DNA of 64,000 nucleotides from Chitinophaga pinensis DSM 2588 (GCF_000024005.1 NC_013132.1:4706001-4770000); one strand, 5' to 3'; positions 30,501 through 36,657 are shown, numbered from the stretch's first letter. Made by a program: numbers and translations. The notes: generated by a model from the letters alone, not told the origin.

Positions 30501-30783
30501 TGAGGCTAAACCAGAATTCCCGACGGGCTTTACACCAAACGGTGACGGACATAACGACATCTTCAGACCTGTCGTTCGCGGTCCGATGTATGACTACGAC
30601 TTACGTATCTACAACCGTTGGGGTGAACTGATCTTCTTAAGTAAAGATCAGAAGACCGGATGGGATGGCCGATATAAAGGCGCCCTGGTTGAAAACGGAA
30701 CTTATGTCTGGATGCTGAGCTATAAGAAATCGCTCGGTGGCAACACAAATGTTGTGAAAGGCGAAGTAACCGCTATCAGATAA
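18568..30783 (+). CDS. Giant repetitive T9SS-secreted surface protein (gliding-motility-associated C-terminal domain)
   Basis: 4071 residues from the ATG at 18568, which starts a clean signal peptide (MKKILILLYTMMCCAVAMAQ); an in-frame ATG 48 nt upstream adds a non-signal extension. In order: jelly-roll/MAM-like domain (about 161-355, GFFEDFG to IAIDDIEFAYC); several Ig-like segments; two divergent copies of an AGP-Q-C repeat (near 641 and 750); 22 tandem copies of an 84-88-residue Ig/PKD-like repeat (1038-2948) with a conserved Cys near the start and one in NG-C; six HYR-like repeats (about 3048-3541, DCDKVP, CGN); five further PKD/Ig-like repeats (about 3631-3981, WSTGETT); type B sorting domain (about 3985-4071, FPTGFTPNGDGHNDIFRP, YNRWGELIF, GTYVW). 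It is probably a cell-surface adhesin or stalk exported by T9SS. It is monocistronic and ends at a strong terminator. Confidence 0.9.
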   Translation: MKKILILLYTMMCCAVAMAQNNPTPYINVPNEVCISTASSTAGQAKYLSINASIPNNLNSNGYRPTSEKASWTISGPSGTDADYEILYTANTTATTKATKLQKTMSLTLQFMQPGTYTVNISIPYTYNNGTVRTYTTSRTIIAHDCTINICGSNEANDKPGFFEDFGTMANGVTRRKYPIDGVVTYDYQGTGELADNYYSISNTTQLKGDWVNNTDHTGNNRGAMLVANSAYLPKRMYQKTVTGLCRGSVYNFSAWLININPIGVFESGCVSKYQYAGVTFQVVNAANPSQILANFPTYNVSMDLSNAKSSWQKYGGSFTVPSNIDSVKVIIMNDMDGGCGNDIAIDDIEFAYCSPSITASIKGKTDNLAEVVCEGAPITLTSNYTPTTYFTNPAYQWEMSDDEGLTYVNVPFGTNTSKELVIGPGELKGTRNVPTSYRFRVRIYEVGSNSVTCAAPSEFVRLTILPMPQLYLTKSKVCAGAFVELQASGGFDRFTWRDLPGYVGDTRTIQVLGDTTIMVYGYVDYADGHTCVDSNTAFISSVESPIVEVLSTSQNICEGSSVDIKINDAINNGTNIIKWYQGPNAGGTLTPLPAYDGLTTLSQVQINNAAEGVFTVIVNTPGDVCRVQSAPFVVNVTPIPVAEAGPSQYACASTNSSGNFTMAALLNAGESGVWTIDSIWGPAAPPDTVGVNLKDYANILLPTLRNTRVTLKKGGTSVRFRWTVKSSANNSCASSDTVTLSLLYDPSYSDAGPDTTLCGNNNVFTMRASRPDPTLTGLYAETGTWRLVSGNATIANIHQYNTTVTSLVNEQDIVLEWTITNAANCTPNADLVVLHKTTKPVIRLQPVPVVCNTATTFSLDTISTKGNPNVYTLTTGTPAMPGFTAITNDTIRAWPMTFNIPANTPAGNYSFNMSYKNSASAGCDSTITFTVGVATPPTAPTSVTVGTPGICVTGSTTLTVVGGNLGTQPNGTPNAVWRWYAGGCGTGTAIGTGATITVNNITATTTYYVRAESTVGGCGNTTCASGTVTVYQQPTASNAGPNQTKCNTPGFTMAANTPTLGTGAWTLVPVTGTGATITGSVSSPTTTINVPAGVTVNAIWTITNGTCTSSSTVVLRNDVLPTSNAGSDQSKCNTPGFTVTGNTPTVGSGTWTLTAVTGTGATITGSATTPSTTINVPAGVVVRATWTVTNGSCTVSSFVTLTNYAQPTANAGSNQSKCNTPSFTMGATTPTVGTGTWTLTPVTGTGATITGSATNPATTINVPAGVVVTATWTVTNGSCTASSSVTLTNFAPPTTSNAGPDQEQCNVSAFTLAGNAPTTGTGAWSVVSSAPAGFTLTAAQMSNRNAAITIPVGTTVTLRWTITNGLCTSTDDVVLTNRPLPTTAAAGPDQAKCNNTSFTLSANTPTTGTGAWSVVSATPTGFTFPAASVSNPTATITVPVGTTVTLRWTITNGTCTSTDDVVLRNDALPTTPNAGPDQSKCNISAFTLAANTITVGTGAWSVVSSTPAGFTFPAGSVNNPTAAITVPAGTTVTLRWTATNGTCSATDDVVLTNFATPTTSNAGPDQSNCNNPSFTLAANAPTIGTGAWSVVSSTPAGFTFPAAQVNNRTAAISVPAGTTVTLRWTITNGVCSSTDDVVITNFAAPTAANAGPDQSKCNTPSFTMAANAASVGTGTWSLVPVVGTGATITGSVNSPNAVINVPAGVTVNAVWTITNGTCTTSDIVILRNDVLPTANAGPSQTKCNISTFTMAANTPAVGGGIWTLPSGSAATITAGQQNNPAAVINVPAGTSVTATWTVSNGTCTVASSVTLTNNALPTANAGPAQQKCNTPSFTMAANTPTVGTGVWSLPAGTTATITGSTTSPTTTINVPVGTSVVATWTVTNGSCTVSSTVTLTNFAPATVSSAGPDQEKCNVSSFTMAANAPTVGTGAWSVVSSAPAGFTLTAAQMSNRTAAITIPVGTTVTLRWTITNGVCTSIDDVVLTNRPLPTTAAAGPDQAKCNNTSFTLAANTPTVGTGAWSVVSATPAGFTFPAASVSNPGAAITVPVGTTVTLRWTITNGVCTSTDDVVLRNDAPPTTPNAGADQSKCNTSAFTLAANTITVGTGAWSVVSSTPAGFTFPAGSVNNPTAAITVPAGTTVTLRWTATNGTCSATDDVVLTNFAAPTPANAGPDQQECNNTSTFTLAANAPSVGTGVWSVVSSTPAGFTFPAAQVNNRTASISIPAGTSVTLRWTITNGVCTTSDDVTLTNFQEPNLANAGPDQEKCAGADFVTAANAPTVTGATGMWSVISGNATIRTGEESNPIAHITVPNGETAILRWTFTNGTCSNFDEVELTNYLTPSPANAGVDQRECNISTFYMGANAPDVPGATGTWTLAAGSPGSINAGDDNNPSALINVPVGTTVTAIWTITNGTCPTSDTVLLTNDIMPTAADAGPDQEHCNIPAFRMAANTASVGVGKWSLTPGTTASFAVADSTNPNAVITVPAGVTVTATWTITNGYCVTSDDVVLTNRVMPAAAVAGPDQQKCNTPAFTMAANVANVGVGKWSLVPGTTASFAVADSTNPTAVINVPVGVTAQAVWIITNGVCETRDTVALTNYEMPTAAAAGPDQAQCNTPAFTMAANAASVGTGKWSLVPVTGTGASFAVADSTRQNAVINVPAGVTVDAVWTISNGVCVTRDTVRLTNFVMPTTAAAGPDQAQCNTPAFTMAANTASVGTGKWSLVPVTGTGASFAVADSTRQNAVINVPAGVTVDAVWTISNGVCVTRDTVRLTNFVAPAAANAGADQTHCNTPAFTMAAQAPTVGVGKWSLPAGSPASFAVADSTNPNAVINVPAGLTVTATWTITNGVCTTSDNVILTNYEMPSNAAAGPDQVHCDDPMFTMSANVPAPATARGIWTIVSGTATITDPNNPSTTVRVDPGQTVTLRWTISNGTCTSTPDDVVLTNQAMILGNTITADQLLCGNETPAMLQGATLSGGNGTFTYQWQVSTTSATIGFANVTVGGTNATFTPPMITRNTWYRRVVMSGACTGNISNAVMLTLMNIPPVVISVPGPLTVDCEQGTDYTQQFGTPVFSHAPYDNEPLSITYNDVTVTVDACTFTVRRTWTATDRCGLTTQAQQTITVVDTKAPVFAGTAPANITVDCDKVPAAVTIPANDACNGAMTITPIEVRIDQPGACASNYQLIRKWVAVDACGNASDTLRQIITVRDMTPPVFDGTAPTNITVDCDKVPAGTPMTATDNCTPGVLTINPVDTRKNISGSKCADNYQIIRTWTATDLCGNKTVLTQTITVQDTIKPRFSMAVPPAITVDCDKVPSVETITATDNCTSTVAVRVTERRDNLSSSCASSYRLTRTWTATDNCGNTNVMQQVITVQDTTRPVFVVAPPADTTVSCDAVPAPPTNLRATDNCSTVKISYAQTRETIQGACASNYRLIRIWTAKDACNNTAIFRQVITVTDTTRPTIDPAPANVTLNCGDAIPAAATLYARDNCDATFPKKAIMIQDPFTVDLCAGYTITRRWTITDACGNAATERVQTITVNPCPKPALVPSLPANCSDNTKFAILLENKVSRPKFTLTSVVPATAVNTPLTQSSNVFDLNGATQATFIVTDGVTGCVSDPITYDLQYVTKPTVELGNDVTICQGSIATLDAGIANDAYTIRWSTGATTRTIDVSTAGTYYATVTNGICSATDSVKLIVNLPPPINIRDTAICQGESVTLNAYVEGGSYVWSTGETTASITVNATGTYGVDVTVNGCSNHGEAVVLVGTPPNIVLTDDTELCPNETVMLNVEPDGGSVLWNTGENTNSIVVSRPGDYTVTVTRDGCVVTDKVTVTLRPDLGIDLGPDREFCNGGRVVIDASHPDAISYLWNDGDTNPVKEITGAGKYVVSVMDRFCSRITMDSVNVTVAGIPDFDLGRDTMLCIGEDLTLRVNAGAGNTIRWQDGSTAATYKVTTPGTYTVTISNDCGSMSDQIVVRYQPCEAKPEFPTGFTPNGDGHNDIFRPVVRGPMYDYDLRIYNRWGELIFLSKDQKTGWDGRYKGALVENGTYVWMLSYKKSLGGNTNVVKGEVTAIR
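21679..27411 (+). repeat. 22 tandem ~260-bp coding repeats with a seven-unit super-period
   Basis: Each unit encodes about 87 residues beginning NAGPDQ-x-x-CN and ending VxLTNxxxPT. Units 1-7 (21679-23511, 1833 bp) correspond one by one to units 8-14 (23512-25338, 1827 bp), including their distinctive linkers (RNDVLPT, TNRPLPTT, RNDALPTT/RNDAPPTT). Units 19 (26380-26643) and 20 (26644-26907) are nearly identical. Units 15-22 form a third, less regular group. Confidence 0.9.
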
Positions 30784-31126
30784 GAAGTGTAAAGTACAAT
30801 AGGCAAAGGCGTCCCGGTTTTTCCGGGGCGCCTTTCTTTGTTGGTATACCTGTAAGATTGTTAGTGCCGGATGCGGAATAGTGATGCATTGGATGACCAC
30901 CATGCGGGGGAGGGGGACAGGAAGAATTACTGGAAAATGCCTTTTGATATGGGGGCGGCTGTGCAACGTTCACACTTTTGAGAGGAGTGCGGGTGAATTC
31001 GAATACACACCTGATGGATTTACTTTATATAATATTTCCTGCAGGATGCCGGGAGCATCCTTATAAATATGGGGCTACAGCGACTTACATCATTATAAGT
31101 CGTTATTGTTTTTGAAAGGCGGTGTT
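30784..31126. other. Intergenic region between the giant gene and ispE
   Basis: 343 bp. It has the strong terminator at 30805-30841 and a weaker hairpin CGACTTA/TAAGTCG (31081-31102) followed by a T-rich stretch on the plus strand. No gene with a believable start is seen. Confidence 0.6.
30805..30841 (+). terminator. Rho-independent terminator of the giant gene
   Basis: AAAGGCGTCCCGG pairs with CCGGGGCGCCTTT (one G-T wobble) around a TTTTT loop, followed by CTTTGTT. It starts 22 nt after the stop codon. Confidence 0.85.
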
Positions 31127-31933
31127 TTATAAAACAAACACTTTATAAGCGGGATCGAAGTGAAGGTCTCCGATGTTGTTTTTAGGGAAAATGCCGACAA
31201 ATGCGGATCCACTGCCGCTCATAGCTGCATACACAGCACCTGCCGTATATAACTTCTCTTTAATAGTAGCGAGTTCCGGATGTGCGGGAAAGACAGCGGC
31301 TTCGAAATCGTTTGAAATGGTGTCTTTCCAGGTTTCAAGCGGTTGCATGATGCTTTCCTGTAGGGAGTGGGCAGGGGCCTGGGGGGTAATTCTTCCGAAA
31401 GCCCAGCCGGTATTGATATGTACGGCGGGGTATACCAGGACGAAGCTCCAACCGGAAAGGTCCAGACTGATGGGCTGCATGATTTCGCCTCTGCCTGTGG
31501 CGTAGACGGCTTTATTTTCGATAAAGAAGGGGCAATCGCTTCCCAGTATGGCGGCGTAGCTGATCAGTTGTTCTTTTGAGAGGTCCAGCTGGAAACGATT
31601 ATTTAATAATTGCAGCATGAAGGCTGCGTCGGCGGAGCCGCCGCCCAGACCGGCGCCGATGGGAATATTTTTATGCAGATGGATATTTACTTCCGGTAGT
31701 TCGGGGAAATCCTGTTTCAGCAGGCGCCAGGCTTTCAGGCAAAGATTGTCTGTCTGGTCGCCGGGGACATGAATACCGGAGGTGGTAAAAGAAAGTTTGC
31801 CCGGACTGAGTACTTCGAGTGCATCGGTCAATGGAAGGGGGTAGAAAACGGTTTCGAGTTCATGGAAGCCGTCTGGTCTTTTGCTGACTACGTGCAGACC
31901 GAGGTTTATTTTACAGTTTGGGAAGACGATCAT
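31127..31933 (-). CDS. ispE: 4-diphosphocytidyl-2-C-methyl-D-erythritol kinase
   Basis: A 268-residue GHMP kinase of the non-mevalonate (MEP) isoprenoid pathway, phosphorylating CDP-methylerythritol. Motifs: MIVFPNCKINLGLHVVSKRP at the start with the catalytic-site Lys, FHELETVFYPLP, and the glycine-rich ATP loop PIGAGLGGGSADAAF; near the C-terminus AAMSGSGSAFVGIF. The ATG at 31933 is used because homologues begin exactly with M-I-x-FPN-x-KINLGL. An upstream in-frame ATG at 31948 lies inside a terminator stem. It is the last gene before the convergent giant gene. A hairpin with a T tract sits immediately upstream of the start codon, with little room for a normal ribosome-binding site. Confidence 0.95.
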   Translation of the reverse strand: MIVFPNCKINLGLHVVSKRPDGFHELETVFYPLPLTDALEVLSPGKLSFTTSGIHVPGDQTDNLCLKAWRLLKQDFPELPEVNIHLHKNIPIGAGLGGGSADAAFMLQLLNNRFQLDLSKEQLISYAAILGSDCPFFIENKAVYATGRGEIMQPISLDLSGWSFVLVYPAVHINTGWAFGRITPQAPAHSLQESIMQPLETWKDTISNDFEAAVFPAHPELATIKEKLYTAGAVYAAMSGSGSAFVGIFPKNNIGDLHFDPAYKVFVL

Positions 31934-31938
31934 GGTAT

Positions 31939-31978
31939 AAAAAACCATAAACCATAGCTGTGATACTATGGTTTATGG
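31939..31978 (-). terminator. Hairpin with T tract directly before the ispE start
   Basis: A 13-bp perfect inverted repeat (31945-31957 with 31966-31978) and 8-nt loop; on the minus strand it is followed by TTTTTT (31939-31944) and then, a few bases on, the ispE ATG. It separates the DUF151 gene from ispE and may terminate or attenuate transcription into ispE. Confidence 0.75.
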
Positions 31979-32014
31979 ATTATTTATTGATAATAAATTT
32001 TTTTAAGATGATTA

Positions 32015-32617
32015 TCAGTGGCTCTTGCGACTATTGATCTCGTCACGGATAGCGATTGCACGGATATAATCTTCCTGTTCCAGTACTTCCTGCAGGAGCT
32101 GTGTCAGTTCGTCCAGGTTCAGCACTTTGAGGTCGTCTTCGGCGCCTTTCTCGTGTTCAGAGATGGTAGGCGTAACGGGCTTCACACCACTTTTCTTTCC
32201 GGCAGGATCATCCAGGAGGATACCAGCGCTGTTAAGGATGTTTTCGTAGGTGAAGATCGGACAGCCGAAGCGTACAGCGAGTGCCAGGGCATCTGAAGTA
32301 CGGGAATCGATCTCTATCGTTTCGTCGTTACTGTAGCAGATCAATTTAGAATAAAAAATTCCTTCCTGCAGGTTACTGATCACTACTTCATGAAGCTCAA
32401 TATTAAAAGCATTCATAAAGTTTTTCATCAGATCGTGTGTCAATGGGCGGCTGGGTTGCATTTTTTCCAACGCCACAGCTATCGCCTGCGCTTCAAAGCC
32501 GCCAATTACAATAGGCAGACGGCGCAAACCGTTCACCTCTCCCAAAACGACGGCGTAAGAATGTGTCTGCGTAATGCTGTGCGATAAAGCAACTATTTCC
32601 AGTTCTATTTTTCTCAT
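32015..32617 (-). CDS. Bifunctional nuclease family protein (DUF151) with C-terminal UVR motif
   Basis: A 200-residue protein. Residues about 1-135 are the DUF151/bifunctional nuclease domain (ELEIVALSHS, LPIVIGGFEAQAIAVALE, RPLTHDLMKN, DSRTSDALALAVRFGCPIF). After a linker, the last 40 residues (LNLDELTQLLQEVLEQEDY, IRAIAIRDEINSR) form a UVR-type helical hairpin as found at the end of UvrB and UvrC. This two-part layout is common in Bacteroidota. The domain has nuclease activity on RNA and DNA in characterised relatives; the cell role is not known. The ATG is at 32617; the neighbours etfA and ispE are separated by hairpins, so it is probably transcribed alone. Confidence 0.88.
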   Translation of the reverse strand: MRKIELEIVALSHSITQTHSYAVVLGEVNGLRRLPIVIGGFEAQAIAVALEKMQPSRPLTHDLMKNFMNAFNIELHEVVISNLQEGIFYSKLICYSNDETIEIDSRTSDALALAVRFGCPIFTYENILNSAGILLDDPAGKKSGVKPVTPTISEHEKGAEDDLKVLNLDELTQLLQEVLEQEDYIRAIAIRDEINSRKSH

Positions 32618-32722
32618 ATCTGTCCTGCGTTGTCGCTGAATATTTTATAAGACCGTGAAGTTAGAAAAAATATTCCTTATCTAAAAAACAGATAATAAGT
32701 TAGTTCGCAAGGGCGACTGAAC

Positions 32723-33688
32723 CTATTTTATCTGTTTAATGGCCGCTGTTAATTTTGGCACTACCTCGAAGGCGTCTCCGACTATACCGTAGTCGGCTGC
32801 TTTGAAGAATGGTGCCTCGGGGTCTTTATTGATGACTACGATGACCTTGCTGCCATTTACGCCGGCCAGGTGCTGAATGGCTCCTGAGATGCCGATGGCG
32901 ATATATAAATTAGGACGGACGGTCAAGCCTGTCTGACCTACGTGTTCATGATGTGGGCGCCAGCCTGTATCTGCTACAGGGCGGGAGCAGGCGGTCGCCG
33001 CTCCGAGCGTTTTGGCCAGATCTTCCACAATTCCCCAGTTTTCGGGTCCTTTGAGGCCTCTGCCACCGCTCACTACAATTTCTGCTTCTGTCAGCGGTAC
33101 TTCTCCGCTTACGGTTTCCACGCTGCTCACTTTCACCCGGAAATCCGCGTCACTGATGGCAGGGGAGAACGCTGTTATTGCCGCTTTTGCGTCGGTTGCT
33201 TCCAGTGCAAAAGTATTGGGCATGATAGCAATTACTTTTTTGGGAGAAGTGATATTTATATTGGCAAATGCCTTGCCGGAAAACACGCTCTTTTTTACCA
33301 CGAAACCGTTGCTGGTATCGGGCAGGGAAACGGCTCCGGATACAAATCCGGCTTTCAGGCGGGCTGCCACGCGGGGAGCTACTGCCTTACCGTCAAAATT
33401 GTGTGGGAATATAACAACCTGCGCTGCTTCCTGATCAGCAGCGGCCGCGATTATTTTGGTGAATACGGTGCCTTCGACTTCATTGAGTCTGGCATCTGCG
33501 ACATGCAGTACTTTGGTAGCGCCGTAGTTACCCAGGGCTTCCAGTTCTGCACTATCTGCTTCGCCCAGTACCAGGGCGGTTGCACTTACGCCCAATTGTT
33601 GCGCTACTTTTGCGCCGTACTGTACTGCTTCGAATGCTACTTTTTTGATTTTGCCGTGGGCCTGATCTGCGAATATTAAAACTGACAT
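32723..33688 (-). CDS. etfA: Electron transfer flavoprotein, alpha subunit
   Basis: 321 residues, full length for EtfA. The C-terminal FAD-binding domain shows VVSGGRGLKGPENWGIVEDL and the family signature from RPVADTGWRPHHEHVGQTG to NLYIAIGISGAIQHLAG, followed by VIVVINKDPEAPFFKAADYG. With EtfB it carries electrons from acyl-CoA and other flavin dehydrogenases to ETF-quinone oxidoreductase. The gene follows etfB by 52 nt on the same strand and is surely co-transcribed. Confidence 0.97.
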   Translation of the reverse strand: MSVLIFADQAHGKIKKVAFEAVQYGAKVAQQLGVSATALVLGEADSAELEALGNYGATKVLHVADARLNEVEGTVFTKIIAAAADQEAAQVVIFPHNFDGKAVAPRVAARLKAGFVSGAVSLPDTSNGFVVKKSVFSGKAFANINITSPKKVIAIMPNTFALEATDAKAAITAFSPAISDADFRVKVSSVETVSGEVPLTEAEIVVSGGRGLKGPENWGIVEDLAKTLGAATACSRPVADTGWRPHHEHVGQTGLTVRPNLYIAIGISGAIQHLAGVNGSKVIVVINKDPEAPFFKAADYGIVGDAFEVVPKLTAAIKQIK

Positions 33689-33740
33689 GTTTGACGTAGA
33701 ATTTAATGAAAAAAATGGGGGCTTATCTCTGCGAAAATGA

Positions 33741-34481
33741 TCAGATCACTTTTGCTTCTTCATGCAGCAATTTTACCAGCTCTTCTACATTGTCGGGACT
33801 GATAAGCTTTACGCCTGCTTTTGCAGGGGGGAGTTCAAAACTGGTTATGGTGGTCAACGCATCAGCTGCTGCGGGTTCTACTACTGCCAATGGTTTGGTA
33901 CGGGCAGCCATGATTCCGCGCATACCGGGAATACGCTGTTCTGCCATTCCTTTCTGACAGGATACGACTACCGGGAGTGTTACTTTTACGATTTCTTCTC
34001 CGCCTTCTATTTCACGGTGGATGGCCGCTTCGGTACCATTCAGTTCAAATTTTGCAGCAATAGAGACATAGGGAAGATCCAGCAGTTCGGCTACCATGCC
34101 GCCGATAGCTGCACCGTTGTAATCGATGGTTTCTTTTCCTGTGAAAATCAGGTCATACCCCTGTTTACGGGCATGGTCTGCTATTTGTGAAGCAATGTAA
34201 AAGCTGTCCTGACTATCAGTATTAATACGGAAAGCTTCGTCTCCTCCTAACGCCAGTGCTTTACGGATAATCGGCTCCGTATCTGCGCCGCCTGCGGTTA
34301 CCAGATGAACGGTTGCGCCCAGCGTTTCTTTCAATTCAAGCGCACGAACAAGGGCATACCATTCATCGTAGGGGTTGATGATGAATTGTACACCCGCTTC
34401 ATTGAATTTCGTGTTGTTGTCTGTGAAAGCTATTTTTGCAGTCGTGTCCGGAGTTTTACTGATACAAACTAAAATCTTCAT
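33741..34481 (-). CDS. etfB: Electron transfer flavoprotein, beta subunit
   Basis: 246 residues: MKILVCISKTPDTTAKIAF at the start, the AMP-binding region (GYDLIFTGKETIDYNGAAIG) and CQKGMAEQRIPGMRGIMAAR, the EtfB signature region. It forms the heterodimer with EtfA and binds AMP structurally. It is the first gene of etfBA. A TATATTTG element on the minus strand (34517-34524) matches the -7 consensus but overlaps the leader of the divergent TPR gene, and no good -33 box is seen. Confidence 0.97.
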   Translation of the reverse strand: MKILVCISKTPDTTAKIAFTDNNTKFNEAGVQFIINPYDEWYALVRALELKETLGATVHLVTAGGADTEPIIRKALALGGDEAFRINTDSQDSFYIASQIADHARKQGYDLIFTGKETIDYNGAAIGGMVAELLDLPYVSIAAKFELNGTEAAIHREIEGGEEIVKVTLPVVVSCQKGMAEQRIPGMRGIMAARTKPLAVVEPAAADALTTITSFELPPAKAGVKLISPDNVEELVKLLHEEAKVI

Positions 34482-34532
34482 GGCCTAAACTGTTTTATTT
34501 TTTAAAGCGGTATGAGCAAATATATTTAAATA

Positions 34533-34841
34533 ATGGATAGAATAGCCAGGATAAAGGAATTTCTTAAAAGCAGTCCGAATGACAGCTTTCTGAAGCATGC
34601 GCTTGCACTTGAGTACATCAAATTAGGTGATGATACCGGTGCCAGACAACTGTTTGAAGAGCTGCTGGCATATGAGCCGGGCTATGTCGGTTCTTATTAT
34701 CACCTGGGACGTCTGCTGGAAAGGGCAGCACTTCCGAAGGAAGCCATCGGGGTGTACGAAAAGGGTATGGAGATGGCGAAAGCAGCCAATGACAGGCATG
34801 CGTATAATGAGTTACAGGCAGCACTGGACGATCTGATTTAA
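34533..34841 (+). CDS. Small TPR-repeat protein
   Basis: A 102-residue soluble protein of about two and a half TPR units: DSFLKHALALEYIKLGDDTGARQLFEELLAYEPG, then GSYYHLGRLLERAALPKEAIGVYEKGMEMA (each quoted only as landmarks: LKHALALEYIKLGD, SYYHLGRLLERAALPKEAI). TPRs mediate protein contacts, so it is probably an adaptor. It is 15 nt upstream of tilS on the same strand, so they are co-transcribed, and divergent from etfB with only 51 nt between. Function beyond this is not known. Confidence 0.8.
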   Translation: MDRIARIKEFLKSSPNDSFLKHALALEYIKLGDDTGARQLFEELLAYEPGYVGSYYHLGRLLERAALPKEAIGVYEKGMEMAKAANDRHAYNELQAALDDLI

Positions 34842-34856
34842 TTTAACTACCAGCAA

Positions 34857-36194
34857 ATGGATTTACTGACAGGGTTTAAAATATTTATTGAAAAGGAACA
34901 GCTGTTCATGCCGGACCAGTCTTTGCTGCTTGCTGTCAGCGGGGGCGTTGATTCTGTTGTAATGGCCCATCTGTTTAAAGCGGCTGGTTATCGTTTCGCT
35001 ATTGCTCACTGTAACTTTCAGTTGAGAGGCGATGAGTCCGTACGTGATGAATCTTTTGCGGCGGATCTTGCCAGGCGGCTACAGGTAACGTTTCACCAGG
35101 TACGTTTCGATACGGAAGCGTATACTGAAAGCAAACGTGTATCCATCCAGGTGGCAGCCCGGGAGCTGCGTTATGAATGGCTGGAACAGACTCGTGAACA
35201 GGGAGGCTATAGCTATATCGTTACGGCGCATCACATGCAGGACAGCGTAGAGACCTTATTGATGAATCTCAGTAAGGGTACCGGTATTGCTGGTTTGCAC
35301 GGTATTCTGCCTAAACAGGGGAAGTTGTTACGGCCACTGTTATTCGCAGAAAAAGAAAACCTGATTGCGTATGCAGCGGAACACCATATTCCATATGTGG
35401 AAGACAGTTCCAATCTTACCGTCAAATATACACGTAATTTCTTCCGTCATAAGGTGATCCCCGTCATGCAGGAAGCTAATCCTGGTACGGTCGTCAATAT
35501 TGCATCCAGTATAGAACGTTTCAGGGAGGCGGAATTGCTTTATAACGAAGCCTTGCAGCGACATATCAAAAGACTGGTCACGCAGAAAGGAAACACTTAT
35601 ATGATACCGGTGCTGAAGCTGCAGAAGACGACGCCATTGCAGACGGTGGCCTGGGAGATATTCCGCCGGTATGGTTGTACGGCTGCGCAGTTGCCACAGG
35701 TACTGGAACTGTTAAACAGCGGTTCCGGAAAGATGGTAGAAACGGGCAGTCATCGTATTATCCGGGATCGTCAATGGCTGCTGATTACGCCATTGGTAGA
35801 AGAGCAGGCGGCTACTATTGTGATTGAAAAGGAGAGAGGAGTTATTAGTACGGCAAATGGTGTGCTCAGAATAAAGACGTCGGAGCGGTCGGCGCATACA
35901 GCTATTCCTGCTGCGGTTACGATTGCCTGTCTGGATAAGGAAACTTTGCAGTATCCTTTGTTACTGCGGAGATGGAAGCAGGGGGATTATTTTTATCCTT
36001 TGGGGATGCGGAAAAAGAAGAAGCTGAGCCGCTTTTTTATAGATCAGAAATTGTCTGTCGTACAGAAGGAAAATATCTGGGTGCTTGAATCCGCGAAGCG
36101 GGTGGTGTGGATTGTGGGGTTAAGAATAGATGACCGGTTTAAGATTACACCGCAAACAAAAGAATTACTGACGATAGAGTGGGAGGCATATTAA
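34857..36194 (+). CDS. tilS: tRNA(Ile)-lysidine synthase
   Basis: A 445-residue enzyme that attaches lysine to C34 of tRNA-Ile(CAU), switching it from Met to Ile decoding; essential in most bacteria. The N-terminal PP-loop ATP-pyrophosphatase motif is AVSGGVDSVVMAHLF (about residues 24-38), followed by HCNFQLRGDES and TAHHMQDSVETLLMNL, and the C-terminal TilS domains include FIDQKLSVVQKENIWVLE. It follows the small TPR gene by 15 nt. A hairpin terminator overlaps its stop codon. Confidence 0.96.
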   Translation: MDLLTGFKIFIEKEQLFMPDQSLLLAVSGGVDSVVMAHLFKAAGYRFAIAHCNFQLRGDESVRDESFAADLARRLQVTFHQVRFDTEAYTESKRVSIQVAARELRYEWLEQTREQGGYSYIVTAHHMQDSVETLLMNLSKGTGIAGLHGILPKQGKLLRPLLFAEKENLIAYAAEHHIPYVEDSSNLTVKYTRNFFRHKVIPVMQEANPGTVVNIASSIERFREAELLYNEALQRHIKRLVTQKGNTYMIPVLKLQKTTPLQTVAWEIFRRYGCTAAQLPQVLELLNSGSGKMVETGSHRIIRDRQWLLITPLVEEQAATIVIEKERGVISTANGVLRIKTSERSAHTAIPAAVTIACLDKETLQYPLLLRRWKQGDYFYPLGMRKKKKLSRFFIDQKLSVVQKENIWVLESAKRVVWIVGLRIDDRFKITPQTKELLTIEWEAY

Positions 36195-36210
36195 GCCTCC
36201 CTTATTATTT
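36181..36210. terminator. Terminator overlapping the tilS stop
   Basis: GGGAGGC (36181-36187) and GCCTCCC (36195-36201) with a 7-nt loop that contains the TAA stop codon, then TTATTATTT. It lies between convergent genes tilS and the receiver gene at 36205. Confidence 0.75.
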
Positions 36211-36657
36211 AAAGTTATTTATGAGACTGTTGAACTCAGGAAAAGAACGCTTCTTTATGCAGAAGTCATAAAAATGCTGTGCTGACAACAGGTACTCTTC
36301 ATAGGTAAAAGGTTTCACCATATAAGACAGGGCGCCCAGTTGTTTACATTCATGCATCTCTATTACGTTCAGAGAAGAAGAGAAGATGATAACGGGGATG
36401 TCTTTATAGGCATCGCGACTTTTCAGTTCGCGTAGGGTTTGTGTACCACTCAGGCGTGGCATATTCAGATCAAGCACTACCAGTGAAGGCAAGACGCCTG
36501 CATTGCGTTGAGTTTCGGAAAGGTACTCCAGCACTTTTTCTCCATCTTCCACCAGGAGTGGGACTTCCGGCAGATTTATCGCGTTAAAGGCATCCTGCAT
36601 GATGAAACGATCTTCGAGATCATCATCTGCCAGTAATATCTTTACAGTATTATCCAT
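36205..36657 (-). CDS. Single-domain response regulator at the end of the stressosome operon
   Basis: A 150-residue receiver-only protein: acidic pocket D11-D12-D13, phospho-acceptor D63 in VVLDLNMPRLSG, switch Ser in IFSSS, K115 in MVKPFTYEEY. No output domain. It follows the kinase gene at 36707 by 49 nt on the same strand and is the expected phosphate acceptor of that kinase. It closely resembles the receiver at 411. It might signal by binding a partner such as an anti-sigma regulator elsewhere; this is inference. Confidence 0.88.
   Translation of the reverse strand: MDNTVKILLADDDLEDRFIMQDAFNAINLPEVPLLVEDGEKVLEYLSETQRNAGVLPSLVVLDLNMPRLSGTQTLRELKSRDAYKDIPVIIFSSSLNVIEMHECKQLGALSYMVKPFTYEEYLLSAQHFYDFCIKKRSFPEFNSLINNFK

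Noticed and set aside
31934..31948. Upstream ATG at 31948 for ispE
   Set aside because: It lies within the terminator stem, and homologues begin at the internal Met.
32677..32695. TTATCT/AGATAA hairpin downstream of etfA
   Set aside because: A six-pair AT stem without a T tract at the right place is too weak to call.
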